Shown: positions 46,819 through 58,720 of the stretch, one piece after another
Layout: every line of letters begins with the position of its first letter
Numbering within the stretch: the stretch's first letter is position 1
NCBI GenBank assembly: GCA_018343915.1
Contig: JABRWF010000001.1
Location: forward strand, 3,224,001-3,288,000
Direction: 5' to 3'
DNA length: 64,000 nucleotides
Origin: Agroathelia rolfsii
Lineage: Eukaryota; Basidiomycota; Agaricomycetes; Amylocorticiales; Amylocorticiaceae
Made by a program: the position numbers and the translations under genes
The notes under the pieces: generated by a model
Database searches by the model: none
Told to the model about the DNA's origin: nothing
What the model saw: the letters and a program-made list of their open reading frames with translations, nothing else

Positions 46819-47419
46819 TTAGGACAGGAATCTTTGTACAATATAATCTTCGCATTTATTGAACTTTCTTTTTCATTTAATTGGAATCAAATTACTAACA
46901 CAAGATTTCAGGGCCTGTCGATCGAAGCATGAAAAGATCCAGGCCAGCTGATTAAAATTGAGTTAGCGCAAGGTTTTGGCTCTAGCATAATATATCAGAC
47001 TCGGACCATGGGTAGTGTTGTGTCCGACATTTCATTCAATATATGCGTCAGTCGAGACTGGAGGTTACTTACTCCTGAATCTACTGTGATTCAAGGGTTA
47101 TCAATCTCGTGCTTGTAGTCAGGCCAGAAGCTCGGGTCATTATTGGCACATAGGTTGCATATATGCGGTGTTATTGTATTGGTTATTGGTCGTTAGGTAT
47201 GGACTAAATAAATAGCGATGAGTCTATAACCAAATTGTTTGACTTTGAGCCTCAATAAATTGCATTGGGACGCACAATTTCATATATCTGTTCAACCACA
47301 CCTGATAGATAGATGGGGACGATGGTCCATCGCTCGTCCCATAGTCACGTTACCGCGTCTAAATTACGCACTCTGATGTCGTCACGGTCATCTGGATAAC
47401 ACTATCTCACATCTTAACC
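46819..47419. other. Intergenic upstream of S-formylglutathione hydrolase
   Basis: About 600 bases with no supported gene; it contains the promoter of the downstream plus-strand gene. No repeat or site stands out. Confidence 0.5.
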
Positions 47420-48794
47420 ATGACCAGCCCAATTGAGAAGATCCAATCAAACAAAGCATTTGGCGGCGAGTTGACCAAATATAAGTTCAAGGTATGCTAT
47501 AATGCCAGTGTTTCTAGAAGAAAATACACATGGGGCTGCATCGCTGATCTATCAAACAGTCTGCTGCCCTTGGTGGACTGGACGCGAAGTTCAATCTTTT
47601 TCTTCCAGCTACTGCAACCAAAGACCAGCCAGTGCCAGTGCTCTTTTACCTCGCAGGCCTGACCTGCACCGAAGATAATGGGTTGGCTTGACAGTTATGA
47701 CGTCAGTGGATCAATCTCACTAACATGCCAAAGAGCACAGAAGGGCAGTTTCTTCAAGGATGCAGCATCCGAAGGCATAGCAATTCTTTTCCCCGATACA
47801 TCTCCTCGCGGCGCAAATATTGAGGGAGAGGACGACTCCTGGGACTTTGGGACTGGTATACTTTATCTCGCTGAGGCCAGTGTACATTTGATCTAAGAGT
47901 TTCCAACACAGGCGCCGGGTTTTATCTAAATGCTACGCATCCTAAATACTCCAAGCACTATAACATGGCGACTCATGTCTCAATCGAGCTCCCTCAAGTT
48001 ATTGAAGCTGCCGGCCTGCCAATTGTATGGTCTCAATTCAATTATTTTGTGATAATAAAACTCATTGTGGCATAGGATTTATCTCGGCAATCTATCTTGT
48101 ACGTTCTCGTGCGGCGATTCTTCTCAATTGCTCTAACAGAGTTATTAAAAGTGGTCACTCCATGGGCGGACATGGTGCCCTGACCCTTTACTTGGCATCG
48201 TTGCTGACTTCAACGTCCACTGGCTCGTCCCCTCAACACCGTCAATATCGTTCGGCTTCTGCTTTCGCACCCATTTCACATCCACTGGAAGCACCCTGGG
48301 GACAGAAAGCTTTCGGGGGATACTTGCAAGGAGGCGTAGAAGAGGCTGAAGCGAGTGGAAAATATGATGCAACCCAGATGATTTCTCGCATACCTACTTC
48401 TGAGCCAGTGCATATATTAATCGACTATGTGAAGTCCACCTGTCTGCATTCAGTAAAATAAGCCTCTGATTAAAAGTCATATAGGGCACTGGTGACGAAT
48501 TCCTCCATAAGGGTCAGCTGCAACCCGACAAATTTTTGGCCGCGGCACGAGAGGCGGGACGTGATGAAATGCAGATTCGTGTCCGTGATCAAGAGGGCTA
48601 TGATCATAGCTATTACTTCGTAAGCTGAAACACCACTTATAGTATGATGGCTGCATATGCTGATCTTAATAATCACCCCAGATTTCTACTTTTGCTGCCG
48701 ACCATGTGCATTGTATGTTACCTCATTCCAATCTCAAACTAGATAGATTTGCTGATTCTTTCATTCAGTTCACGCGAACTTCCTTAAGGCGTGA
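47420..48794 (+). CDS. S-formylglutathione hydrolase (esterase D)
   Basis: Cytosolic serine hydrolase of the glutathione-dependent formaldehyde detoxification pathway; it splits S-formylglutathione to formate and glutathione. Start 47420 gives SNKAFGGELTKYKFK. Exons add ALGGLDAKFNLFLP, VLFYLAGLTCTEDN, AILFPDTSPRGANIEGEDDSW and AGFYLNATHPKYSKHYNM, all family blocks. The nucleophile elbow SGHSMGGHGALTLYL is completed across an intron near 48090-48140. The block PISHPLEAPWGQKAFGGYL is conserved, as are GTGDEFL (Asp region) and YDHSYYF (His region). The last exons give FAADHVHFHANFLKA with TGA at 48792. This activity matters in a decomposer, because lignin and pectin demethylation yield methanol and then formaldehyde. 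Confidence 0.92.
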
Positions 48795-49017
48795 TTGGGC
48801 AGTTGTGTGCTCAGAACTGGAGAGACCGGGAAATTAAAATGTCTATTGCAGTATTCTCTGTTCATGAACTTGAGCATTGTCGCGATGTTATATTCTATTG
48901 GATTGTATATACTCGAAGCCGTAAATCTCACAATGAGCCTTTCAATGAACCTCCATTTTTCGTGCAACCATTTCTAGTAAAATACATGGCTTTTGTTGTA
49001 AAGTTCACGCGATTATT

Positions 49018-51340
49018 CTAAGAGGAAGACGATACAAGGCGTTCGTATGCCCGAGTCAACTCTTCCATGTCTTGAGAGATCCAGTCTGATTCTAATGCTT
49101 CGTTGACCGTAAATCGGTCCTGTGGATTACGCTTTAATAGCTCATTAATCAAGAGTATTGCGTCTTGATCCCAAAAGTTAGATTAATACCCAAACGATTA
49201 ACATATCTTGTTCTTACCAGTTGGTATTTTCGCCCATTCCTTCCCGTCAAATGCTGCTTCTCCGTAGACTATGCGATATTTTGTTTGGTGTTCGCCGTGA
49301 AAGTGCCGAGGTTTCATATCCGAATCGACACTTCCATTGTCAAGATAGTCATCGGACTTACTATCTTCAGGAACATAGGTATCGACATAATTTGAACGGT
49401 CCGGAGAGTCGAACGGATGACGCCCACTATTTTCCCATAATAATGAAGAAACGAATGAAGTGACAGCGAAGATATTTCCCCTACCTTAGCATTATATAAA
49501 GCACTACCCCAGCGCTCCAGCAGTCGGCAGGCATGCCTGGTGAATTCAAGGACGGTCGGAGTCAGACTCAAAATTAAAATTCACAAGTAGACAGTTTGCA
49601 AATATATGTGAATACTTGCCCACATAACTCAATTCTTTGTGCTCCAAGGCAAGTACTCCTGTGACAATAATGAAGTCGGTTGAGAAATGAAATAAAGAAA
49701 GAGCAATGAATCATTCACCTTCAGGGGGTAGGTAAGCGACAGTTCCGCAAACATTGAATGTCTCCTGGTAGGACTTTTCTCGTGCCAGCCCAAAGTCCGC
49801 TATCTGAATTCTCGGATATGGACCGGGATTATATAGAAGGATGTTCTCAGGCTGTGAGAAGCCGTAAGTGCTGCGGTTCAACCAATGTAAACACGAGCAT
49901 ACCTTCAAGTCTAAAAAGACGGATTGAGGTCAACAATGACTTCCTTTATATTTTTTGGTGTCTTACCTCTATGAGCTATCCATCTTTCATGAAGATATTC
50001 TAACCCTAACAGTAGTTGATACATGATCCATTGCGCCTCTCCTTCACCCAGTTTCAGATCGGCTTGCGTTGTAATATATGTGAATAAGTCTCCACCCGTC
50101 GAAAGTTGCAAGAAAATGTTTCTGATTATCCTTCAGCCTAGAAAACAATAAGTTTCTCGAATAATGAACTTACAAGAATTGATCCTTCACGTGAACGTCA
50201 TACACGCGAGTAATATTTGGCTATTCAACAAAATTTAGTAGATGTGGCGCTGATTGTATTCGTCCGTGGATGCCTACGTGATGAAGTGATAGCATGATTT
50301 TGAATTCCTTGAGCTCTGACAGTACATCGAAATTGTTCTTAGAGGGGTTCGTCAAGGACGCAGAGGTGTTGATCTTCCTTGTCTTGATGCTTTTACATGC
50401 AACCTGGCGTTTATTGCGGTCATCAATAGCAAGATGAACCGTAGCAAAACTGCCTGATCCCAGACAATGGGAAGTGACAATATAATGACCGATCTTTTTC
50501 TGTGAACCGGTAAGCATATACAGAACAGTGCAAGAGCAAAATTGTTGACCTGCTTCTGAGGCTGAGTCGCTGGTGTCGAATCGAAAATGTTAGACTTTTC
50601 AGGAGGGGCCTTCCATATATATGTGCATTCAAACGCTATAGATGTTTTATTTCTCAGCTGAAAATCCGCCTGTGTCCATTAAATGTGACTAAAATACGTA
50701 CTTTGGGACATGGGTAGCTTGATTATATCTCCTTGCATAACGATTACAGAAGACTTTCTGATTTTATGATTATTGAGGATGATTCCATTGGTCGAAGTAT
50801 CCTAGGGAATAGTTCAGAGAGCACTTGATCCAAGCGAAGTCATGGCTTACCCGGCAAGACACGATGATTCCTCCAACAGCGGATCGGACGCTATGATTGC
50901 CATCAACATACATATGCATGTAGACGTCGACTGTAGCTAGTAAACCAAAGGGACTGACGCGTGTAATTTGCAGTGCACATTTGATACAACGGCTTCAGGA
51001 AGCACATAAGAGCTGCTAGAAAGTCAGGACCACAGACTAGAGGGTGGAAATGTGGAAAGTGGACGAACCACTTCGAGGACCTCCCAATCGTGACCGGCGC
51101 ATTTATACCCAAAACAACCACTTTTTGATCAGTGTAAAACACTATGAAAAAAAGTAAAAAGATATAAAAATTACCATCCTGCCTTCCGTCTTTTGTCTTC
51201 GTGACAAACTTCGCGCATATATCCACCGCTGAACTTCCTTCACTCCCAGGAAGCATGGCGGTTTTTGAAGATGGCCTTGTTACTGTCCTGATGCTACCTA
51301 AGCTCCTTGCCCTCGAATTTCTGGACCTGATGGGTGGCAT
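49018..51340 (-). CDS. FHA-domain serine/threonine protein kinase (Chk2/Rad53/Dun1/Mek1 class)
   Basis: A nuclear checkpoint-type kinase. The N-terminal start at 51340 (MPPIRSRNSRARSL) precedes an FHA phosphopeptide-binding domain: VTIGRSSK, NVHCKLHA and TSTNGIILNN. The kinase domain follows, with LGSGSFATVHLA (Gly loop), VACKSI (Lys), HRDLKPENILL completed across an intron near 49920-49970, DFGLAREKS and CGTVAYLPPE. DCWSAGVVLYNAK then leads to LKRNPQDRFTVNEALESDWI and ends SSSS with TAG at 49018. Roughly ten introns are present. FHA plus kinase is the arrangement of Chk2/Rad53, Dun1 and Mek1, but this sequence alone does not say which of these it is. The FHA middle section needs an intron at about 50890-50960. 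Confidence 0.86.
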
Positions 51341-51657
51341 GACTCAAATAGTAACAAGTATTGATATGCAGAGAGGAGGAAGGTGGTTTGCCGACGTCCG
51401 AAGACTGGTAGAAGAGTGAAGACACCCGCCCTCGGAAGTAAATTATCTGTCAAGCTAGTTTTCGGTTTTGATCAAAGGTCGATTTCTTGTATGAGGTTAA
51501 TAGGCGCTTCCGTTCGACAAGGCCTCGATAAGGAACCAGCGTCGTGTACTGAGAGGCAAAACTAGATGAAGTTGTAGACTCAAAGGCCATATGCAAGTCA
51601 CGATTATTACAGTACACACAACGTACAAGTTTTAGGATCACATCGTACAATAGATGA
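51341..51657. other. Intergenic, kinase promoter and LSG1 3' flank
   Basis: About 320 bases with no supported gene. Both neighbours run on the minus strand. Confidence 0.5.
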
Positions 51658-54051
51658 TCAGTCATCATAACCCTTTCCACTACGCTGTTTTACCCTCTTC
51701 ACCTTTTTGTGATGCTTCTTGCCCACAGATGCGTCTCCACCTGCACTGGCGATGACAGAAGCGACCCTTGCATATTTCCCGTTAATGGGTGTCCCGTCGT
51801 TTGTAACTGCGTTTTGATGCGGAAATAGTTGCGAGCGGCTGTATTCCATCCCGTTACGTGCGGAACCCTGTACGAAGGGTCGCGCGGAGAGTGTATATCC
51901 ACTGGTAAAAAAGTCTTTATCGATGGCCTTGGACTTCCTACTCTGGCCTATCCCAGACGATGGGTCAACAGTATCTGCCGGGGAGGCTATGTAGGTATCG
52001 GCCCCCTTCCCAACGCGAGTCGTGGGCGCGGTTTTCTTATTGGCATATCGACGCAGTGAGATTTGATGTGTAACTTCGTTGAAAGCGTCTGGAGGATAGT
52101 CTGGAGGTGGATGACAGTACAGTAATTTGGCATTCACATAATCCTTGAGAATGTAGCGTGCCGCCCTCGCCTCGTCCGGATTTCCCTGTCCGGCTCTCGT
52201 AAAACCACGAGCAACTGTGTATTCGATTAACGAAACTGGGCTGATTCGGGCACTTTGAAGACCTACCAGCATATGCCACCAGTAAGTCTTCGGCAGTAAT
52301 TTTACCGTTTCCACCTTCTTCGGGACCATGAACTCTAATCATGAGACCATACGTCACCTCCAAAACTTCGCGTGGAATACGTCTCACGATCAACGAAGTT
52401 GGTCCCGTATGTTCCCTCAGTTGATCGATGGGTAGTACACCGTCACATACGAGATCAGCTTTTGTTGTGGCGAATTGGGGGAAGACAAGACCAGGGCAAT
52501 CACAGAGGACCATCGTTGGAGAAAGATGGATAGTCTGGAAATGTTTTGTCTTGCCTGGTGTTGAGGATACGCTGACCTTCTTCTCACCAACAAGAGAGTT
52601 AATGGTACTGGATTTTCCTACGTTGGGATATCCTACAAGACCAACGACAAGCTTGGAAGGGCATTTTCCGGAGGCGTCGGTAAATTCTGATCGAAGTAAA
52701 TGAGAAGAGCAACTACGTTTTTTCAAAATCGCTTACCTTCCAAGGGTGGAGCAGATTTGACAAAGAGATCCTCCAACTCGAGCACAGTCAATACCTTTGT
52801 CCTCGGATCTTTAGCATCGGGCGTATCATTATCATCATAAAATATGTCAGGATCTTCTGATGAGTGAGATGATTCCTCCTCATCTTCTACTAGATCGTCT
52901 TCGATGGGGAATGTAGAGTCATCGCCTTCCTCGACTTCAGGAGGATATTGGTTTTGTTCCACGCCCTCCGCCTGTTCTGTGTTTGCTCTTTCCATAGCTT
53001 CCCTCCTAGCCTCTTGCAATGCTACTGCATTGGCAGCAGAGAAAAAAGCATATTGGATATTTTGCTTGTCGAAGTAGTCGGCCCATATACGTCTAAAAAT
53101 CCGTTCAATGAGTAATGTCGGCGATCTTCAAGAAGAAATCCACCTTTGCGTTGCTGTCAACAGGTCGGATTTATTGATAAGAAGCAAGGTCCGTCGCTTT
53201 CCCGGCCCTGTCCCTTTCTCACCCTCGGGTCCTTCTACATCGCGTACGTAGTTCTCAAGGTCTTCTGCCCTAAATCGAAGTGGATTGCGGGCATCAACAA
53301 TTTGAACGACAAGATGTGAACGCTCTAAAACACGCCACAGCTGGCGCCAAACTTCAAGATTGCGTTCAAATGGTGTAAGAAGGAATTTTTCTTCTTCTTG
53401 GAGCCTCCATTCGTTGATTAGAAAGATATTTTAATATCCTTAGAAATGCTTACTGAGCTAATCCTCTTCGCCACTCTAAAAATGCATCTCTCTCCTGACG
53501 CTCTAACTGAGCAGGTTTCATGTCCCTCGTCCAAGGCGGTCGGCGAGGAACCCTCAAACGCTCTTTATTTTCTTGATGTTTTCTAATTGTTGACTGCTCT
53601 TCTTGCTCCGATAAAAGATACGGATTCGCATTCGATCCAGTGGGTCCAGATTGAATTATCTTGATGTTACGACGTTCTAACGGATTTCTCAGATAATATA
53701 TGTATGTTCCAAATCATGCAAAACTCACCGGCAGTAAAATCGGTGCCTGCAAGCTGCGCTGTATTGAGAAATTCATCCAGATCACGCTCTTGGGTAACTG
53801 ATTGGAGGCGTGTGGTGGAGTCTTGATCTGCGTTGTACTATGAATGCCATGAGTATGATCTTCTCACCAGATGCAAAAGACGAAAACTTACCAATCCAGA
53901 TTCCTCTCGTTCGGCACGCGCCCGAGCATCTTTGACTTTTCTGTTGATGATAGCACGTCCCAAGCCGCTAGGATCGGGTTTCTTTCGTGGTGCAGGCTAA
54001 CATGTGGTATAAGCATTTTATTCTCAAAAGCGAGAACTGGTAAATCACCAT
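51658..54051 (-). CDS. LSG1: Large-subunit GTPase 1 (LSG1)
   Basis: Cytoplasmic circularly permuted GTPase that releases the Nmd3 export adaptor from the 60S subunit in late ribosome maturation. The first coding exon is just ATG (54049-54051), followed by a 52-nt intron (53997-54048) and PAPRKKPDPSGLGRAI, the family N-terminus. A switch-like region follows (DARNPLRFRAEDLE, LLLINKSDLLT, the permuted G4 motif). An acidic linker rich in Glu/Asp is next, then LVGLVGYPNVGKSSTINSLVG (G1), TPGKTKHFQT and CDCPGLVFPQF (G3). The C-terminal Lys-rich tail (KHHKKVKRVKQRSGKGYDD) ends with TGA at 51658. The NKSD motif standing before GxxxxGKS is what marks circular permutation. Confidence 0.92.
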
Positions 54052-54529
54052 TGTCAGTGAGATTACTACAGTTATGAATTGCATAATTACAATCTCAAAG
54101 GAAGCAAATGCCAATTTGATCACGTGGCTCGAGTGATGGCGGCCCGAGTCTTCAAACACCGCATTATACATCATGCATCATGATGTATGCAGCCTCTCGG
54201 ATGATGCAAGACTATCCGTTGCGTACGCGGATACACAGTTGAATGATAGGGTAATGATGTTGTAGCAAGCACTCCCCATTTTACTTCTAAGCTGCCCATC
54301 CTCTACTGGATAACGAACATGTAACAAGTCAACTTTTTAGCTTACTATCGTGAACTCAACCTTCGGTTTGATGAATACAAACACTTTGATTTATTGATTC
54401 CATTGGACTTCGTCGACTATACCAGGAACCCCATATCAATATTGACAAAATTTGTATCTAGTCTACTCATACACAATGGTTGAAAGTTCAAAGAAAAAAA
54501 AAGTAATATACAAATGAAGGGTATATGTA
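54052..54529. other. Intergenic, LSG1 promoter and downstream flank
   Basis: About 480 bases with no gene that I can support. A 68-residue open frame on the minus strand has no motif. Confidence 0.5.
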
Positions 54530-55712
54530 TCATGTCCTTCCAATTGTTGACGCAACAAATTGCAAGAATTCATCGGGACCCTCCTTGCCCGAGCGACGTG
54601 TTGACTTCCAGAGACCATATATACCGGCGACACAAGTCTTGATATGTTCGTCTTCATTGAATGCCACAGGGTCGGCAAGGGTTTCACCAACTTTTATATC
54701 ATCCCGTACCCATTCAATGCCATCAGTAGCCGGCTCAGGGGATAAAGTGTCGCTTGCAGAGCCAGATTCTTCAATTTCGGCGGCAAAGAAGTCAGGGCGG
54801 GGAGATATGTTCTGTAGCTCAAAAGACAGTGCCCTCGGTGATGGGGGGTCCAAACGTGATGGCTGGGATGGTGGATGCAGGGTTTTGTAATCATAAGTTA
54901 TGATATGTTCTCTCTGGAATAGTGCGCTTTGTGGCTCTTGCGATTGGTATTGAGCGAGAGGCTTGTTTTTAGCGTTTTCTGGCAATCTCGGAGACGGTAT
55001 TGTTGAATCTGCAGAGCCTTCAAACGATCAACGGCGTTAGATCGCATGCAAGGAGGATCTTATAGAAAAAGTTTAAACTACCTTGAACCTTTCCATAAAG
55101 AGCCCAATATGCGTCTTCAGAATTGTCAAGAGTTTCTGAAGGCTCCATGGAGACTCTTTCACCATCTTCTGCGTCATCTGTTGCGCCATACGAGTCCCAG
55201 TAACTATCTTCATCAGATAGGTCTCCCTGATATGATAAATCCGGTGGATGAGAGGAGATGGCAGCGGATGAAGGTACGACCGACTTCAGGGCTGCATCGA
55301 GTGCCTGGAAGCTTTTGAGAGGGAAGGGCATGAGTCCACAGTCGTGGTATTTCCATCCACCCCCCTCGTCCCAATGAAACACCAGCCTCAATTTCGCGGT
55401 TGCCGCCACGTGTGCATAAATGTCCTCATCATCGGCCACATATTGGGTAGGGTAGGGTATATGCTCATGTATATCGACAGCTGATGAAAGCTCTTCAAGG
55501 GCTTCTATTGCTCTGGCAGAGTCGGTAGAGTCGTTTGACGGCCAGCAGAGATAGGCCTGTGGGTCTTCAGGAGACGGCTGTAAAAAATGATGCCGTTGTA
55601 GAAGGGGTTTTGAGAGCATATGTGGAGGAAGCGGTTCCACAAGCTGAGAGGGGGGAGAAATGTATTGTAGGATCAGATCTACGTCGTGCGATTTTATATC
55701 AACTGGAGACAT
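54530..55712 (-). CDS. Unrecognised conserved-looking protein with YWxxYG repeats
   Basis: I do not recognise this gene. The frame from MSPVDIKSHDVDLILQYISPP (55712) is long and compositionally normal. It contains WDEGGGWKYHDCGLMPFPLKSF near the middle, followed by an acidic part with two similar segments, EDSYWDSYGATDD and EDAYWALYGKVQ. An intron joins VQ to GSADSTIPSPRLPENAKNKP, after which a Pro/Ser-rich part leads to a helical C-terminus ending FLQFVASTIGRT with TGA at 54530. The paired YWxxYG elements and the single intron suggest a genuine, possibly fungus-specific gene. It has no signal peptide or membrane helix. An upstream in-frame ATG at 55868 would add an unlikely hydrophobic leader. 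Confidence 0.7.
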
Positions 55713-55998
55713 GGTGGTAATTGTGATGTGGAGGTGTGGGGGAAAGTGAGACTGGGAACAGAAACTTGAGCCTTGGAAAGTCAGTGCGGGGCTGTTTATA
55801 AAAGGAAAATACAACGGAAGCAACGACGCAGTTCGATCGGCAACGCCGAGCCCGTTCAGGAAGCCCAATTTAGCTGGGCGCTACCTCTTTGCCCTAGACC
55901 GTCACCGTCGCTGCCCTCATACGGTAGGCCTGCCCTCAAAGAAGGTACTACATGTTACTCAAGTGTCACTACTAGGCCACCCACCGAAAACCATAATC
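55713..55998. promoter_or_regulatory. Divergent promoter region
   Basis: The 286 bases between the unrecognised minus-strand gene and the plus-strand surface protein. No recognisable motif. Confidence 0.45.
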
Positions 55999-56494
55999 AT
56001 GAGGATCCAGCTATTCGCAGCGTTCGCTCTCTTGATCTCGCTGGCCACAGCCCAAGTGCGTGCCTCTGCTTGCTCATCCTTCTTTTGCGGGTTTACACAC
56101 TAACCCCACCTTTTAGTCGTCCACTTCATCATCACCCACCAGCGCGAGCTCTGGTGGTGCTACCCAAAGTAACTCAGCTTCACCATCCAATTCCGCATCC
56201 GGTTCCGCGTCGTCATCAGGTTCTGCTAGTGCATCTGGCTCAGGCTCAGGTGGAAACTCAACAGCTTCTGCCACATCGTCATCAGTAGTATCGAGCAATC
56301 TACCCACTGCCAATCCAAGCATTAATGGAGGTGGGAATGGGCCTGGTGGTGCCCCCAGCCCCGGTGCGACTGTCAGCGGCGTGGTTTACGGCCCGCCAGA
56401 TAGCTATATTGCAGCTGCTCCCATTGCCCTCAAAATTAGTGGCACTGTTGCCGTGGCTGGCGCATTCGCTGGTGGAGCCATGATCTTGCTATGA
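55999..56494 (+). CDS. Small Ser/Gly-rich secreted protein, probably GPI-anchored
   Basis: A two-exon gene for about 140 residues. The signal peptide MRIQLFAAFALLISLATAQ is followed by an intron near 56056-56117, then an extended Ser/Ala/Gly-rich stretch suited to O-glycosylation. The end has a small-residue patch and a hydrophobic tail (AVAGAFAGGAMILL) typical of a GPI-addition signal, with TGA at 56492. I infer a cell-wall or surface location. There is no enzyme domain. Function unknown; the composition makes homology searches uninformative. Confidence 0.75.
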
Positions 56495-56859
56495 GGTCCT
56501 TATAGCTATCCTTTCTCTTTCGTTTTATCTTACATACTAGCATCATCGGACTTGGACCCATTCTGGACTTTGATTTCCCTTGTTTACCTTTACCACTATA
56601 TACTCCCTCAAAATTCTGCTGCACTCCTGGTGCCGCCCATTATCATATTATTTGGTACCAATTTAGATAATTTGTGAATTCATCCTGTGTGGGTTTGTTG
56701 GCCTAGTTTATCTCAGGGAACATGTTAACCCCACTGGCATCTTGGCTCAAAGTGCAACCGAAAACGTATTCTTCAGCTTATACGTAATAGCAAAGATTCA
56801 ATATTAATATAGTATAGTATACCAAGCGACATCGTCAGGGTTTTATAGACACCTTTGCC
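56495..56859. other. Intergenic upstream of MYG1
   Basis: About 365 AT-rich bases with no gene seen. Confidence 0.5.
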
Positions 56860-58392
56860 ATGTACTCACAAATGTTGCGGAAGCACATGAGCCAAGCTTC
56901 GAATCACCTTCATCGGATTCCTCGAAGTCTATCACATTCATTTTATCCATCCCTCTGTACAGCTTCTTTTAAAAACAGGTCCATGTCCACCGAAGTCCCG
57001 GCTGCTAAAAGACAAAAGATGGAGACCAAGGTTGGTTGGCATCCTCGATCACACTATTGAATTAAAATGAAAACCCGTGTCTGAAAACCAAAGGTTATTG
57101 GAACACACAATGGTACTTTCCATTGCGATGAGGCCCTTGCTGTCTTTCTCCTACGGAGGACGGAGCGATATCGTGATGCGGGTACATCTCTCATTGAAGA
57201 GCGTGGGAATCAAGTCTTTGCTGATATTCTGCCCAGCCTTGAAGCGTAGTCGTGATCCAAAAGTGTTAGATACGTGCGATATAGTGGTCGACGTGGGCGC
57301 TGTTTATGATGAGAGCAAACAGCGCTTCGATCATCATCAACGCGGGTTCCAAGAAGTACTTGGTCACGGTTTCAACACAAAGCTATCATCGGCAGGTCTG
57401 GTCTACAAGTCAGTCTCTCGATTGTGCCCAGAATCATGGCAATACCTAGAGTTGACGAAAGAACAGACATTTTGGACAGGAAATCATTGCTTCACACACA
57501 CAAATATCAATCACCGATCCCAAAGTTGATTTACTCTGGCTGAAGCTGTATAAAGTTGGGAATTGACTATCCCGATAATTAGCACCGCTCATCATTTTTA
57601 TAGGAATTTATCGAGGCAATTGATGCTATCGATAACGGGATTTCACAATATGACTCCAGTGTGCCCCCCAAGTATCGCAGTCGCACAGACCTATCTAGTC
57701 GAGTTGGCTGGCTAAATCCAGCTTGGAATCAGCCCGTTGATAGTGTCACAGTTGATGTAAATGTGCAACTTCGAATCGTATAGTGACCCTTCGCTCACTT
57801 AAATTCTAGTCGCAATTCCAAAAGGCATCCAACCTAACAGGTGAAGAGTTTCTAGGTCGCCTTGACTATTATGCCAACGCGTGGCTTCCTGCACGTGACA
57901 TTGTTTCTCTGGGCCTTGATGATCGAAAAAATCATCATGAAAGTGGGAAAATCATTTTGTTTGAAGCGTTTGCCCCTTGGAAGGTTTGAATCCAGTACTT
58001 TCGAGATTACCTATACTTACTCGTATCTCTTAGGAGCATCTTTTCGAACTGGAGGAGGAGCGTAATATAACTGGAGATGACAAGCCTATTTATGTTATCT
58101 ATCCTGATGAAACTGCAGGCAGCTGGCGGATCCAAGCTGTGCCCGTTTCCCCAGAGAGCTTCGAGAGCCGCAAGGCCCTGCCGGAGGCTTGGCGTGGCCT
58201 GCGCGATGAGGAACTCTCGAAGTCCACGGGTATTGAAGGAGGCATCTTTGTGCATGCGTCTGGATTCATAGGAGGTTCGTATTACGGCCCTTGAGCGCGT
58301 TCCATCAGCTTCTCATCATTACTTTATACTTCTTAGGCAACGCAACTAAGGAGGGCGCTTTCAAGATGGCCGTTGAGGCGCTGTCTCTGTAG
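56860..58392 (+). CDS. MYG1/UPF0160 family metal-dependent exonuclease
   Basis: Homologue of MYG1, a DHH-like 3'-5' RNA exonuclease in mitochondria and nucleus or nucleolus. The first exon starts at 56860 with an Arg/Ser/His-rich, weakly acidic-free leader ([18 protein letters not shown]) that could target mitochondria. A second in-frame ATG at 56983 ([13 protein letters not shown]) would start a form lacking it. Family blocks are [46 protein letters not shown] (the DHH motif), [27 protein letters not shown] and FEAFAPWK. Another is [29 protein letters not shown]. The end is VEALSL with TAG at 58390. Exons are joined by short introns; one near 57180-57232 restores [13 protein letters not shown]. 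Confidence 0.9.
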
Positions 58393-58720
58393 TCTACAGC
58401 ATCTAGTTATGTATGATACGCGGATGTATGCAATGCTGATGATAAAACAGCTTTAGTTGATCCGAGTTTCGAACCGAAAAATCAAAATTTTGCTTAGACT
58501 GTTTGAGCTCTAGAGATATCAACAACCGTCTTGTACTCATGGACTACAATAGATACATATCGCGCCCTTATGCCGCCTACAAACGGCACGAAAGACTCAT
58601 TCCGCGAACACGTGTTTGCCTCATGCAATTCATCATATGCCGCTCTGCACTGCCTGTCCCGCTTATAAGGCCCCAGCGTTAGCGAAAGTTGAAATGTAGT
58701 TCACATTCGTCACTTTCAGC
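58393..58720. other. Intergenic between MYG1 and MARVEL-like gene
   Basis: About 330 bases; no gene or repeat supported. Confidence 0.5.
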
